DNA from: Kineosporia babensis
GTDB lineage: Bacteria > Actinomycetota > Actinomycetes > Actinomycetales > Kineosporiaceae
Assembly (NCBI RefSeq): GCF_021129305.1
Contig: NZ_JAJOMB010000013.1
Span: 124,001 to 188,000, forward strand
Length of the DNA: 64,000 nt
Reading direction: 5' to 3'
Positions within the stretch are counted from its first letter, which is position 1. Each line of letters begins with the position of its first letter. The notes under the pieces were generated by a model. That model was not told where the DNA came from and did not search any database. It was given only the letters and a program-made list of their open reading frames with translations. Shown here one piece after another: positions 7,064 to 16,092 of the stretch. The position numbers and the translations under genes are program-made.

Positions 7064-9384
7064 GCGTGGCCGGAGGTTCTGGTCCGTCCGACCCCCCGTC
7101 CCGCCGGGGACGCCGGGCCGCGCGCGATTCCGCGCCTGGTGCCGGTGATTTCTGGCAGGACGCTCCTGGGCCGGACGCGCCCGGGGAAGACAGCGCCTGG
7201 GGGCCCGAGGGCACACCCCGTGGCGGGGAGCAGACCTCCGGTGGTGCGTTCGGCGCGGCGCGACGTCAGCGGCCGGGTCTCGGTGGCGGCCGGTTCGGCC
7301 GCGACAACCGGGGCGCCGGTGCGCTGGGGGCGTCCGCGGAGCCTGAGGACGACGGGCAGCGCGGCGAGCGCGGTTTCGGCCGCAATCGCGGCCACGGCCT
7401 GCGCAGCAACGGCCCTTCCACGTCGTCGTTCGACCAGGTGCTGAACCGTTCGTCCGGTGAGCCGGGCGAGCCGAAGCAGCCCTGGGGCCGGCAACGGCCG
7501 CAGCAGTCACCATCGCCTTCCCCCCGAAGCCAGCAGCAGCCCTGGGACGAGCCGGAACCGCAGCAGGGCGTGCCCCAGCGCGGCAAGTCGCATCCCGGGC
7601 TGCCCCAGCGCAACACCCTGTCCGGCGGGATCCCGATCGTGAACCCGTACCGCAACCCGCCCGCCGACGAAGCGCGTTCGGGTGGTTTCGCACGCCCGGG
7701 CACGCCGGCCGAGGGCCACCGGGCGCGGGGCTACGAGGGCCAGCGGGGCCACGACGACCAGCGGGGCTACGAGGGCCAGCGGGGTTACGAAGACCAAATG
7801 GGAGACGATGGCCGGCGCGGCTTTGCCGCTCGTGGCCGCTCGGACTCCCGTGCGCAGACCCCGCAGGGCGGGTTCGACCGTCACCGTCCGGGTCCGTCGG
7901 CGCGCGATGCCCGCCGTGGTCCGCCGACCGGCGAGACCGGCAGCCCCTTCGACCGGGACGAGGATCCGTTCCCCAGCCCCGGCCGCAACAGCACAACGGG
8001 CCGCAACAGCACGACCGGCCGTGACGGCACGACCGGCCCCAACGGCATGACCGGCCGCAATGACACGGCCGGCCGGAACAGCGTGAGCGGCCGGACCCGG
8101 ATGACCGGCCGGGACGACGCAGTGGACGACCCGTTCCCCGACACCGGGCGCAACCGCGCCAGTGGCCGAGGCGCGCGCCGAGGCCCGGAGACCGGTGGGA
8201 CCGGCCCGTTCGGCCGGGACCGCCACGAGCCGGACCCGTTCCCCGAGAGCGGCGGCCAGCCGTACCCGTCCGCTGATCCGGCCCGTAACCAGTCCGATGA
8301 GGACGAGGGCCGCACCCGCCCGGTCCGCCAGCGCCGCCGCGACCCCGATCAGCGCACGCCGGATCACCGCACCCCGCACGCCGGCCAGCGCAGCCACCCG
8401 GATCCGCGCGAGCAGGCCCAGACCGAGCGCGGCTACCACCCCGCCTACGACACCCCGGAGTCCGACGACATCGAGGAACACACCCGTCCGGTGCGCCAGC
8501 GCCGGGCCGTCGCCGCACTGCGCAACATGGAGCACCCACCCGAACCGGATGCCACCATCGTGGCCGTGGCGGCGAAGGATCACGGCCGGGCCGGGCGCAA
8601 CCTGCCCGCGGCGATCGGCGTCGGTGCGGCCCTGGCCGGCCTGGCTCTGCTCTCGCTGTTCACCCGACCCGAGGCGTTCGTCGCCCTGACCTCGTTCGTC
8701 GTGGTCCTGGCGGTCTGGGAACTGTCCGGCGCACTGGCCGCCAAGCAGATCGTGGTGCCGGTCATCCCGGTGGCCGTGGGCTCGCTCGGCATGCTGGTGT
8801 CCGCCTACGTGGCCGGACCCGAGGGTCTGCTGGCCAGCTACATGCTCACCGGGTTCGGCATCCTGCTGTGGCGGATCGTGGAGGGCCTGGACGGGGCCCT
8901 GCGGGACGTCACCTCGGGCCTGTTCGTGGCCGCCTACGTGCCGCTGCTGGCCGGTTTCGCGATCCTGATGCTGGCCGCCGACCAGGGCCCCAAGCAGGTG
9001 GTCACCTTCCTGGTGGTCACCGCGGCCAGCGACATCGGCGGTTACATCGCCGGGGTGCTCTTCGGCAAACATCCGATGGCGCCCAAGGTCAGCCCCAAGA
9101 AGTCCTGGGAGGGCTTCGCCGGATCGCTGCTGACCTGCCTGATCGCGGGCACCGCGTGCGTGGTGTTCCTGCTCGATGGCGCGCCCTGGGTGGGCCTGGC
9201 GATCGGCGTCGCGGCGGTGCTCACCGCCACCATGGGCGATCTGTCCGAGTCGCTGCTCAAGCGCGACCTCGGTATCAAGGACATGGGCAACCTGCTGCCC
9301 GGTCACGGCGGAATCATGGACCGGATGGACTCGTTGCTCCCGACGGCCCCCGTGGTCTACCTCCTCCTGCACTTCTTGCTCTGA
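7060..9384 (+). CDS. cdsA: phosphatidate cytidylyltransferase with very long disordered N-terminus
   Basis: 774 aa, against about 270-300 for usual CdsA. Residues about 510-774 are the catalytic membrane domain with several TM helices and the C-terminal signature ([20 protein letters not shown], then MDRMDS); it makes CDP-diacylglycerol from phosphatidate and CTP for phospholipid synthesis. Residues 1-510 are predicted disordered and rich in Gly, Arg, Pro, Asp and Gln, with repeats: GYEGQRG units at about 225-250, GRNSTTG-like units at about 305-345, and TRPVRQRR twice (near 415 and 475). The start ATG overlaps the frr stop, so the long form is supported by coupling. A shorter product from an internal start is possible. 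Confidence 0.93.
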   Translation: MSVAGGSGPSDPPSRRGRRAARDSAPGAGDFWQDAPGPDAPGEDSAWGPEGTPRGGEQTSGGAFGAARRQRPGLGGGRFGRDNRGAGALGASAEPEDDGQRGERGFGRNRGHGLRSNGPSTSSFDQVLNRSSGEPGEPKQPWGRQRPQQSPSPSPRSQQQPWDEPEPQQGVPQRGKSHPGLPQRNTLSGGIPIVNPYRNPPADEARSGGFARPGTPAEGHRARGYEGQRGHDDQRGYEGQRGYEDQMGDDGRRGFAARGRSDSRAQTPQGGFDRHRPGPSARDARRGPPTGETGSPFDRDEDPFPSPGRNSTTGRNSTTGRDGTTGPNGMTGRNDTAGRNSVSGRTRMTGRDDAVDDPFPDTGRNRASGRGARRGPETGGTGPFGRDRHEPDPFPESGGQPYPSADPARNQSDEDEGRTRPVRQRRRDPDQRTPDHRTPHAGQRSHPDPREQAQTERGYHPAYDTPESDDIEEHTRPVRQRRAVAALRNMEHPPEPDATIVAVAAKDHGRAGRNLPAAIGVGAALAGLALLSLFTRPEAFVALTSFVVVLAVWELSGALAAKQIVVPVIPVAVGSLGMLVSAYVAGPEGLLASYMLTGFGILLWRIVEGLDGALRDVTSGLFVAAYVPLLAGFAILMLAADQGPKQVVTFLVVTAASDIGGYIAGVLFGKHPMAPKVSPKKSWEGFAGSLLTCLIAGTACVVFLLDGAPWVGLAIGVAAVLTATMGDLSESLLKRDLGIKDMGNLLPGHGGIMDRMDSLLPTAPVVYLLLHFLL

Positions 9385-9401
9385 TCCCGAAGAAAGCAAA
9401 G

Positions 9402-10595
9402 ATGAGCCCCGAACCCCTTCCCGAGCCGAAGCCGACCGCTCCCGAGCCGGGCAAGCTGCTGATGATCGCCCCGCGCCGGGGCAAGCCGCCCAAGCACCTG
9501 GCCGACCTGACGCTCGCCGAGCGGATGGAGGCGGTCAAGGAACTGGGCGAGAAGGGGTTCCGGGGCCGCCAGCTGTCGGTGCACTACTTCGAGCGGCTGG
9601 CCGAACTGGTGCCCGACGAGCTCACCGACCTGCCCGCCGCCTCCCGGCAGCGCCTGCTCGATGCACTCGCACCGCAGCTCATCTCCCCGGTGCGCGAGCT
9701 GGTCTGCGACGACGGCGCCACGATCAAGACGGTCTGGCGGCTGTTCGACGGCGCCCTGGTCGAGAGCGTGCTGATGCGCTACCCGGACCGGGCCACGGTC
9801 TGCATCTCCAGCCAGGCCGGCTGCGGGATGAACTGCCCGTTCTGCGCCACCGGCCAGGCCGGGCTGACCCGCAACCTGTCCACCGCGGAGATCGTCGAGC
9901 AGGTCCGTACCGCCGCCCGGATGATGCGTACCGCCGCCCCGCTGAAGCAGCACTCCCAGGAGGGCGCACCCCTGGGCGACGACACCGAGACCCAGCCCAC
10001 CCGGGTCAGCAACGTGGTCTTCATGGGCATGGGCGAGGCCCTGGCCAACTACAAGGCCGCGGTCGGGGCGATCCGCCGGCTCACCGATCCGGCCCCCGAA
10101 GGTCTGGGCATGTCCGCGCGGGGCATCACGATGTCCACCGTCGGCCTGGTCCCCGCCATCGACAAGCTGGCCGGGGAGGGCATTCCGGTCACCCTGGCGC
10201 TCAGCCTGCACGCCCCGGACGACGAACTACGTAACGAACTGGTGCCGATCAACACCCGCTGGAAGGTGGGGGAGACGCTCGACGCCGCGCGCCGCTACTT
10301 CGACGCCACCGGCCGCCGGGTCAGCATCGAGTACGCGCTGATCAAGGACATCAACGACCACGAGTGGCGCGGCGATCTGCTGGGCCGGGAGCTGAACCGC
10401 CGGGGTAAGGGCTGGGTGCACGTCAACCCGATCCCGCTGAACCCCACGCCGGGCTCGAAGTGGACGGCCAGCACGATGCGGGCCCAGAACGCGTTCGTGA
10501 ATGCGCTCCGGGAACGCGGGGTGCCGACCACCGTTCGCGACACCCGGGGTAAGGAGATCGACGGGGCCTGCGGTCAGCTCGCCGCCACCGTGTGA
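9402..10595 (+). CDS. rlmN: dual-specificity rRNA/tRNA adenine-C2 methyltransferase RlmN
   Basis: 397 aa. A radical-SAM enzyme that methylates A2503 of 23S rRNA and A37 of some tRNAs. The cluster motif CGMNCPFC gives Cys141, 145 and 148 for the 4Fe-4S centre. Cys390 in the C-terminal DGACGQL is the methyl-carrying cysteine. [10 protein letters not shown] and SLHAPDD are family motifs. The ATG at 9402 is 17 bp after cdsA; its binding site (AAGAAAG) is weak, suggesting transcription and translation follow on from cdsA. Confidence 0.95.
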   Translation: MSPEPLPEPKPTAPEPGKLLMIAPRRGKPPKHLADLTLAERMEAVKELGEKGFRGRQLSVHYFERLAELVPDELTDLPAASRQRLLDALAPQLISPVRELVCDDGATIKTVWRLFDGALVESVLMRYPDRATVCISSQAGCGMNCPFCATGQAGLTRNLSTAEIVEQVRTAARMMRTAAPLKQHSQEGAPLGDDTETQPTRVSNVVFMGMGEALANYKAAVGAIRRLTDPAPEGLGMSARGITMSTVGLVPAIDKLAGEGIPVTLALSLHAPDDELRNELVPINTRWKVGETLDAARRYFDATGRRVSIEYALIKDINDHEWRGDLLGRELNRRGKGWVHVNPIPLNPTPGSKWTASTMRAQNAFVNALRERGVPTTVRDTRGKEIDGACGQLAATV

Positions 10596-10596
10596 C

Positions 10597-10639
10597 CTTT
10601 TACCGGAAGGCAAACGGCCTGATCTTTTACCGGGGTAAA
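10597..10639. promoter_or_regulatory. repeated CTTTTACCGG sites with a TTTACC palindrome
   Basis: CTTTTACCGG occurs at 10597-10606 and again at 10624-10633, 27 bp apart. The second copy extends into a perfect palindrome, TTTACCGGGGTAAA (10626-10639). They lie between rlmN and the DivIVA-like gene. They may be a regulator site for the latter; no regulator is known from the sequence. Confidence 0.35.
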
Positions 10640-10765
10640 TGTCTCGGCCGAAGTGGGCACAGTCGCCGCTCTGAGTAACAGAGGCATCACGACTGGTTCG
10701 CAGCCGCAAATTTCACGTGTCCTCGTGGGCGACGAGGTCACACGGACCCGGTTGTCGGGTGCAGA

Positions 10766-11332
10766 ATGGCTGCTGTGAGCGAGACCTTTCCGCGGGCAGG
10801 CCGCATGTCCAAGGGCTACGACGTCGACCAGGTCGAGTCGTTCCTCGGCCGGGCCCGGGCCGCGTACGAGGAGAACGGGCGTGGGCCCGCGATGACGTCG
10901 TGGCACGTCCGCACGGTCGGTTTCGACCTGGTGCGCGGCGGGTACGACGTGGACGCGGTGGACGCTGCGCTGGACCGGATCGAGGATGCCTTCGCCCGCC
11001 GCGAGAAGCAGCGCGGTGAAGAGCGCAGCGGCAGCCAGGCCTGGCAGACCCAGCTGCGCACGCAGGAGCAGTCGCTGCGGGCCCAGCTCGGCCGGGCCGA
11101 CGGCGAGCGGTTCCCGCGCGGCAGCGGGATGGAGCTCACCTACGACATCGACGCGGTGGACGACCTGTGCATCCGCATCGAGGAGTCGTTCGCGGTCGGG
11201 CAGCCGCTGCCGCCCGACGCGGTGCGCCTGGCGGTGTTCAAGAGCCGGCGGGGTTCCCGGGGGTATCGCGAGGCCTCGGTCGACGCGTTCCTGGACCGCG
11301 TGGTGGAGCTTTTGGTCGTCCAGACCGTCTGA
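10766..11332 (+). CDS. DivIVA-domain protein with four motif repeats
   Basis: 188 aa, cytoplasmic, probably a polar or septal scaffold-related protein. A DivIVA-like motif (F-x-x-x-x-x-x-GYD-x-x-x-V-D) occurs four times: FPRAGRMSKGYDVDQVESFL (near residue 9), FDLVRGGYDVDAVDAAL (near 53), FPRGSGMELTYDIDAVDDL (near 113) and FKSRRGSRGYREASVDAFL (near 155). A charged coiled segment lies between the second and third. True DivIVA/Wag31 has one such motif and a long coiled coil, so this is a different family member. The start is ATG 10766 or GTG 10775. Commonly found after rlmN in actinobacteria. Confidence 0.8.
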   Translation: MAAVSETFPRAGRMSKGYDVDQVESFLGRARAAYEENGRGPAMTSWHVRTVGFDLVRGGYDVDAVDAALDRIEDAFARREKQRGEERSGSQAWQTQLRTQEQSLRAQLGRADGERFPRGSGMELTYDIDAVDDLCIRIEESFAVGQPLPPDAVRLAVFKSRRGSRGYREASVDAFLDRVVELLVVQTV

Positions 11333-11342
11333 ACCAACAACG

Positions 11343-11388
11343 TAAGGACGGGGTGCGCACCCAGGTGCGCACCCCGTCCTTAGTTTTT
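11343..11388. terminator. bidirectional terminator between divIVA-like and sugar operon
   Basis: TAAGGACGGGGTGCGCACC (11343-11361) pairs perfectly over 19 bp with its reverse complement at 11364-11382, separated by only CA. A T-run follows at 11384-11388 for the plus strand. It lies 10-15 bp from the stops of two convergent genes and serves both. Confidence 0.9.
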
Positions 11389-11396
11389 GAAGGGTT

Positions 11397-12086
11397 TCAG
11401 TCCATCTCCACCACGAGATCGGCCCGGTGGCTGGAGGCCTCGATCAGGGCGGCGTTGGGCTGATCCGTCTGCTCGATCCACTGCGCGGCGAACTCCGGGG
11501 TCTTGCCGAACCGCACGTGCCGGGCCAGCAGCCGCTCCAGCCGCAGGTCCTCGGGGGTACGGCAGAACCACACCTCGTCGAGCTGTTCCTTGGCCTTGTC
11601 CCAGTCGCCGCCGAGGAGCAGGTAGTTCCCCTCCGTGACCACCACGCGGGCTCCCGGCGCCACCGGGATCGCCCCGGCGATCGGCTGCTCGATGGTCCGC
11701 TCGAACCCCGGCGCGTACACCACACCGCCGGAGTCCCGCAGCCGCTGCAGCAGCGCCGCGTACCCGAGGGCGTCGAAGGTCTCCGGTGCTCCCTTGCGAT
11801 CCCGCAGCCCGAGCCGGTCCAGACTCACGTCGGCCAGGTGGAAGCCGTCCATCGGCACGTGCGCCACCTGCTCGGCGCCGATCCGGTCGGCCAGCACCAA
11901 AGTCAGCTTCTCGGCCAGGGTGCTCTTGCCGGCCCCGGGTACCCCGGCGATGCCGACGATGACCCGATCGCCCATCCTCCCCGCGGCCAGCTTGAGTACC
12001 CGGGCGGCCAGTTCGTCCAGCGTCGGTCGCACCAAGGCATCATGCCCTGCCGTGGTGTGCTGGGCGGGCACGGGCACGCCGTTCAC
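11397..12086 (-). CDS. FrcK-like sugar or nucleoside kinase
   Basis: 229 aa, P-loop kinase of the uridine kinase/phosphoribulokinase group. The Walker A motif is GIAGVPGAGKST. MDGFHLADV, RKGAPETFD and VVTEGNYLLL match the FrcK-type kinases found in fructose (frcBCAK) operons. It probably phosphorylates the imported or epimerised sugar; the substrate is inferred from context. The GTG at 12086 overlaps the isomerase stop as GTGA and is preferred; a longer frame to 12161 would overlap the neighbour by 79 bp. Last gene of the operon, followed by a strong terminator. Confidence 0.82.
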   Translation of the reverse strand: MNGVPVPAQHTTAGHDALVRPTLDELAARVLKLAAGRMGDRVIVGIAGVPGAGKSTLAEKLTLVLADRIGAEQVAHVPMDGFHLADVSLDRLGLRDRKGAPETFDALGYAALLQRLRDSGGVVYAPGFERTIEQPIAGAIPVAPGARVVVTEGNYLLLGGDWDKAKEQLDEVWFCRTPEDLRLERLLARHVRFGKTPEFAAQWIEQTDQPNAALIEASSHRADLVVEMD

Positions 12087-12946
12087 GGGTGCCGCGCTGC
12101 GGCGAGTCCGTTGCTCAGGTAGGACTGCGCGTGCTTGGCCAGGTCCATGCCGTCGGACCACAGGTTGCGCCAGATTGCCAGGTCGTTCGACAGACCGGGG
12201 GCGACCACGGCCGAGGAGAACGACTCGAAGGTGATCGGGCCGGTGTAGTCGATGTCGGCCAGGGCGTGGAAGAACCCGGTGAAGTCGATGTGCCCGCTGC
12301 CCAGGTAACCCCGGTGGTTCTCGCCGATGTGCACGTAGCCCAGCCGGTCGCCGACCTCGAGCACCGGGCGGACCATGTCGGTCTCCTCGATGTTCATGTG
12401 GTACGTGTCCAGGTGGATCTTCACGTTGTCGGCGCCGATGTCGTCAGCCAGCAGCAGCGCGTCGTGCGCGGTGTTGATGACGTTGGTCTCGTACCGGTTG
12501 CAGATCTCCAGCATCAGCGTGACGTCGTCCTTGGCCGCCTGGGCGGCGAGATCGCGCAGCACGCCGACCACGTTCGACCGGCCCCGGTCCGACAGCGGCT
12601 GCGAAGCCTTGCCGAACGCGCTGTACAGCGCCCCGGCGAACATCTTGCCGCCCAGTCCGGCGGTGATCTCCAGGGAGGAGCTCAGCAGCTGCGCGCCGCG
12701 GGCAACCACGGCCGGGTCCTCACTGGAGACGTCGGCGTCCGGGGCGAGCCCCCGGGAGCAGGCCACCTGCAGGCCGGCCTTCTCCAGCTCGGCGCGGGCG
12801 TGCGCGACGTCCATGTCCAGGCCGTCGTGCAGGGAGAACTCGAGGAGGTCGTAGCCGGCTTCCTTGGTGCTGCGGACCGCCAGCTCGACCTCTTCGCGGG
12901 AGGTGCTGCCGGCCCAGACCAGTGCGTGAACGCCCAACGGGTTCAT
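12083..12946 (-). CDS. sugar phosphate isomerase/epimerase, D-tagatose/D-psicose 3-epimerase type
   Basis: 287 aa TIM barrel of the AP-endonuclease-2 superfamily. Residues typical of ketohexose 3-epimerases are seen: Glu in LMLEICNRYE, Asp in KIHLDTYHMN, His and Arg in GENHRG..GSGHIDF, and Glu in ITFESFSS, which together bind the divalent metal and substrate. Such enzymes interconvert fructose and psicose, or tagatose and sorbose. ATG 12946 has AAGGA 8 nt upstream. It sits between the ABC ATPase and the kinase, which suggests epimerisation before phosphorylation. IolE- or hydroxypyruvate-isomerase-like activity is an alternative. Confidence 0.85.
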   Translation of the reverse strand: MNPLGVHALVWAGSTSREEVELAVRSTKEAGYDLLEFSLHDGLDMDVAHARAELEKAGLQVACSRGLAPDADVSSEDPAVVARGAQLLSSSLEITAGLGGKMFAGALYSAFGKASQPLSDRGRSNVVGVLRDLAAQAAKDDVTLMLEICNRYETNVINTAHDALLLADDIGADNVKIHLDTYHMNIEETDMVRPVLEVGDRLGYVHIGENHRGYLGSGHIDFTGFFHALADIDYTGPITFESFSSAVVAPGLSNDLAIWRNLWSDGMDLAKHAQSYLSNGLAAARHP

Positions 12947-12973
12947 GATGGTTTTCCTTAGGTCTCAGAGGGT

Positions 12974-13726
12974 TCAGGACTGCTTGGCGCCGGTGATCAG
13001 CGCGACGATCTCCTCGCCAGTGGTCTCCGCGGTGCGCCGGCCGGCCACGCAGCGGCCCGAGCGCATCACCCAGACCTGGTCGGAAAGCCGCATCACCTGG
13101 GCGAAGTTGTGGCTGATCAGGAGCACGGCGTGGCCGTCCTCGCGAAGCTTGAGGATCAGCTGCTCCACCCGCTCGGTCTCCTGGACCCCCAGCGCGGCGG
13201 TGGGCTCGTCCATGATCACCAGCTTGGAGCTGAAACCGGCGGCCCGGCAGATCGAGACCGCCTGGCGCTGGCCTCCGGAAAGGCGCCGCACCGTGGAGGT
13301 CACGTTCGGCACGTTCACCGCCAGGGTCGAGACCATGCGCTGGGCCTCGCGCTTCATCGCCTTGCGGTCGAGCAGGCCGAGCGGGTTGGTGAGCTCGCGG
13401 TTCAGGAACAGGTTCTGCCAGACCGTGAGGTCCTCGACCAGCGCCAGGTTCTGGTGCACGGTCTCGATCCCAGCCTTGCGGGCGTCCTCCGGGCTGGAGA
13501 ACTTCGTCTCCTCGCCGTCGAACACGATCCGGCCGCTGTCCGGCCGGTGGATGCCCGAAAGGCAGCGCACCAGCGTGGATTTGCCGGCGCCGTTGTCCCC
13601 GACGAGCGCGGTGATCTCGCCCGGGCGCAGGGTCAGGGAGACGTCGCGCAGGGCGCGCACGCTGCCGAAGGAGAGGCTGATGTCCTCGACCGAGACGAGG
13701 GCCTGGGTGGTGGTTGCAGCAGTCAC
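12974..13726 (-). CDS. sugar ABC transporter ATP-binding protein (single-domain, FrcA-like)
   Basis: 250 aa with one nucleotide-binding domain. Walker A is GDNGAGKST, the signature is LSGGQRQ, Walker B is LVIMDEPTAAL, and the switch is SHNFAQV. CUT2 sugar importers often use a tandem double ATPase (RbsA); the single-domain form is that of FrcA. GTG 13726 overlaps the permease stop as GTGA, so the start is well fixed. It powers import with the adjoining permease on the inner face of the membrane. Confidence 0.92.
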   Translation of the reverse strand: MTAATTTQALVSVEDISLSFGSVRALRDVSLTLRPGEITALVGDNGAGKSTLVRCLSGIHRPDSGRIVFDGEETKFSSPEDARKAGIETVHQNLALVEDLTVWQNLFLNRELTNPLGLLDRKAMKREAQRMVSTLAVNVPNVTSTVRRLSGGQRQAVSICRAAGFSSKLVIMDEPTAALGVQETERVEQLILKLREDGHAVLLISHNFAQVMRLSDQVWVMRSGRCVAGRRTAETTGEEIVALITGAKQS

Positions 13727-14706
13727 TTCTGGAACCTCATCAACAGAGCGGCGAGCACCACGACGATGCCGACCGACAGCGGCTGGTAGAACTGCGAGAC
13801 GCCGACCAGGGTCAGGCCGTTGACCAGGACGGTCAGCACCAGGGCGCCGAGGACCGGGCCGATGATGGTGGCGCGGCCGCCGAGCAGGCTGACCCCGCCG
13901 AGCACGACGGCGGCGACGGTGTTCAGAGTCATCGTGGTGTCGGCGGCGGGGGAGGAGGCGCCGATCCGGGCCACCAGCAGGATCCCGCACAGGCCGGCCA
14001 GGGTACCGGAGATGGTGTAGACGGCGATCTTGATCCGGGCGGTGCTGATCCCGGTGGCGGTCGCGGCCTCGGCGGAGCCGCCGGCGGCCAGCACGTGGGT
14101 GCCGAATCGGGTGTTGAACAGCAGCACGTGGGTGAGCGCGGCCAGCACCAGGGCGAGCAGGAAGGTCCAGCCGAAGATGCCGATGCCCTGGGTGGACAGC
14201 TTGAGCAGGAACGGGCTGATCACGGTGGTGGGCTTGCCGTCGGAGAGGATCAGCGCGAGGCCGGAGGCGGCGCTGAGCGAGCCCAGGGTGACCACGAAGT
14301 CGGGGATCTTGCCCTTGGCGATGATGAAACCGTTCAGCGCGCCGGCCAGCAGACCGGTGGCCACCGCGGCGGCCATGCACAGCGGCAGTGCCCAGCCCTC
14401 GGTGAAGCTCCAGCCGAAAACCACTGCGGCGAAGGTCATCACGGAGGCCACCGAGAGGTCGATGCCGCCGGTGGCGATGGTGTAGGTCTGCCCGATCGAC
14501 AGGATGATCAGGATGGCGGCGGCGACCAGGATCGACTGGACGTTGCCGGAGCTGAGGAAGGTCGAGTTCAGCGACTGGAACACGATGGTCAGGCCGATCA
14601 GGCCGACGAGGGCGGCCCAGTCGGCCCAGAAGGCGGGGTCTCGCAGTCGCTGGCTACGGGCCTGGGCCGGGGATGCCGGGGGCGCGTCGAGGGTGGTCGC
14701 TGACAT
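13723..14706 (-). CDS. sugar ABC transporter permease (RbsC/FrcC family)
   Basis: 327 aa, about 9-10 hydrophobic segments after a short cytoplasmic N-terminus. The conserved blocks are GGIDLSVASVMTFAA near residue 80 and VVLGGVSLLGGRATIIGP near 270, the classical CUT2 permease motifs. It forms the membrane channel for the sugar delivered by the binding protein. Start ATG at 14706. The gap of 139 bp to the upstream binding-protein gene is a likely place for differential mRNA processing. Confidence 0.93.
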   Translation of the reverse strand: MSATTLDAPPASPAQARSQRLRDPAFWADWAALVGLIGLTIVFQSLNSTFLSSGNVQSILVAAAILIILSIGQTYTIATGGIDLSVASVMTFAAVVFGWSFTEGWALPLCMAAAVATGLLAGALNGFIIAKGKIPDFVVTLGSLSAASGLALILSDGKPTTVISPFLLKLSTQGIGIFGWTFLLALVLAALTHVLLFNTRFGTHVLAAGGSAEAATATGISTARIKIAVYTISGTLAGLCGILLVARIGASSPAADTTMTLNTVAAVVLGGVSLLGGRATIIGPVLGALVLTVLVNGLTLVGVSQFYQPLSVGIVVVLAALLMRFQK

Positions 14707-14845
14707 CGAAAAACCTTTCGAGCCTTATGCTTTCGAAAAGAATGGGGGACGTTTGCGCGCGGTTCGGGCGCGCTGGCTCGCCGGAGGGCGGGGACGGCTC
14801 TGCGAAGGGGTAAGCCGTCCCCGCGTTCCGGATGCGGCGGGGGAC

Positions 14846-15889
14846 CTACTTGAGCAGGTCGGCGATCGGGTCTTCGTACTCGCCGAACGGCTTCGGGGTG
14901 GCGGCCAGGGCCTTGTCCGCGACGTCGGCGGTGACCAGCTCGACCGGGGCGTTGACCGTGGCCGGCAGGGTGGCGCCCTTGGCCGCGGCGGCGCACGCCT
15001 CGATGCCCATTTCACCGATGGTGTAGGGGTACTGGGCCACGGTGGCGGTCAGGCCACCGTCCTTGACCGAGGTCAGTGCCTCTTCGACGCCGTCGGTGCC
15101 GATCACCTTGACGTCGCCGGTCTTCTTGGCGTCCTCCACGGCCCGGACCACGCCCAGGGCCATGTCGTCGTTGGCGACGTAGAAGCCCTTCAGGTCGGGG
15201 TGCGCGCGCAGCACGGTGGTGGCCTGGGTCAGCGCCTTCTCGCGGTTCCAGTCGGCGGCGACCTCCTGCACGACCTTCACGTCGGCGCTGAGGCCGGACT
15301 TGAAGCCCTCGACCCGCTTGCCGCTGGTCACGTCGCCGGCGGTGCCGCCGATCACGGCCACCTCGCCCGAGGTGATCTGCTTGACCATCTCGGCGCCGGC
15401 CAGCTTGCCGGCCTCGACGTTGTCGGTGCCGATGTAGGTGGCGGGGGTGGCGCCGGCGGCCTTGGCGGCCTCTTCCTCGACCGGGGAGTCGATGTTGACG
15501 ATCGTCTTGTCCTTGGCCGCCAGCTGCGCCAGGCCCTGCACCAGGTTGGTCCCGGTGATCGGGTTGACGATGTAGCAGCTGAAGTCCTGCCCGGCGAGGG
15601 CGGTGAGCTTGTCGGCCTGGCCGGTGGTGTCGGTGATCGAGTTCGCGGCCTGGATGGTGGTGTCCAGGCCCTGCGTGTCGGCGCCGGCCTCGATGCCGTC
15701 CTCCATGGTCTGGAAGAACGGGTTGTCGAGGCCCTTGATCACGGCGGCGACCTTGGCCGACTCGGCGGAACCGCCGGAGCCGGCGTCGCCGGAGGACGAG
15801 GAGTCACCGCAGGCTGCCAGGGCAGCGGCGGCGAAGGTCATGGTCACGCCGAGCGTGGCGATGCGTCGGATCGAGGTGCTGGCTCCCAC
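14846..15889 (-). CDS. sugar-binding lipoprotein of ABC transporter (RbsB/FrcB type)
   Basis: 347 aa. A lipoprotein signal ends at LAAC with Cys27 as the lipidated residue. The periplasmic-binding-protein type I domain follows: KVAAVIKGLDNPFF, then NPITGTNLVQGL, and VIGTDGVEEALTSV. It should capture the sugar outside the membrane. The start is GTG 15889 with AAGGAGG 7 nt upstream; an ATG 29 codons further up would precede the signal peptide and fall in the promoter. First gene of the operon, with a good promoter upstream. Confidence 0.93.
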   Translation of the reverse strand: MGASTSIRRIATLGVTMTFAAAALAACGDSSSSGDAGSGGSAESAKVAAVIKGLDNPFFQTMEDGIEAGADTQGLDTTIQAANSITDTTGQADKLTALAGQDFSCYIVNPITGTNLVQGLAQLAAKDKTIVNIDSPVEEEAAKAAGATPATYIGTDNVEAGKLAGAEMVKQITSGEVAVIGGTAGDVTSGKRVEGFKSGLSADVKVVQEVAADWNREKALTQATTVLRAHPDLKGFYVANDDMALGVVRAVEDAKKTGDVKVIGTDGVEEALTSVKDGGLTATVAQYPYTIGEMGIEACAAAAKGATLPATVNAPVELVTADVADKALAATPKPFGEYEDPIADLLK

Positions 15890-15911
15890 GTTGGAGCCTC
15901 CTTTGCGAACG

Positions 15912-15927
15912 GGTACGGCTTCGTACC
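15912..15927. promoter_or_regulatory. palindrome in the 5' leader of the sugar operon
   Basis: GGTACG and CGTACC flank a 4-bp centre (GCTT). It lies between the predicted transcription start (about 15937) and the binding-protein start codon, on the side expected for a repressor roadblock. The divergent ROK protein is the likely ligand-responsive regulator. It could instead be a small RNA hairpin. Confidence 0.4.
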
Positions 15928-15943
15928 GCCAACTGACTGGTCG

Positions 15944-15972
15944 ATTACACGCCCACTTGCGTCGGCTGTCAA
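15944..15972 (-). promoter_or_regulatory. sigma-70 type promoter of the sugar operon
   Basis: On the minus strand TTGACA (15967-15972) and TGTAAT (15944-15949) are separated by exactly 17 bp. The -35 is perfect and the -10 matches 5 of 6 positions. Transcription would start near 15937, about 48 nt before the GTG start. Confidence 0.75.
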
Positions 15973-15990
15973 TCATTTAGAGCGAGCCTT

Positions 15991-16018
15991 TTGTAAACCG
16001 ACTAGGCAGAACTAGGAT
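15991..16018 (+). promoter_or_regulatory. probable promoter of the ROK regulator gene
   Basis: TTGTAA (15991-15996) and TAGGAT (16013-16018) with a 16-bp spacer, giving a start about 70 nt before the ROK ATG. The -35 elements of the two divergent promoters are only 18 bp apart, so one operator could control both. Confidence 0.5.
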
Positions 16019-16092
16019 GGTCCGGTGTTCGATACCCACGAGTTCAGCGTTGACTCGTCGGCGTGCTGCCCAGTCCCCACGGAGATGTTGCG

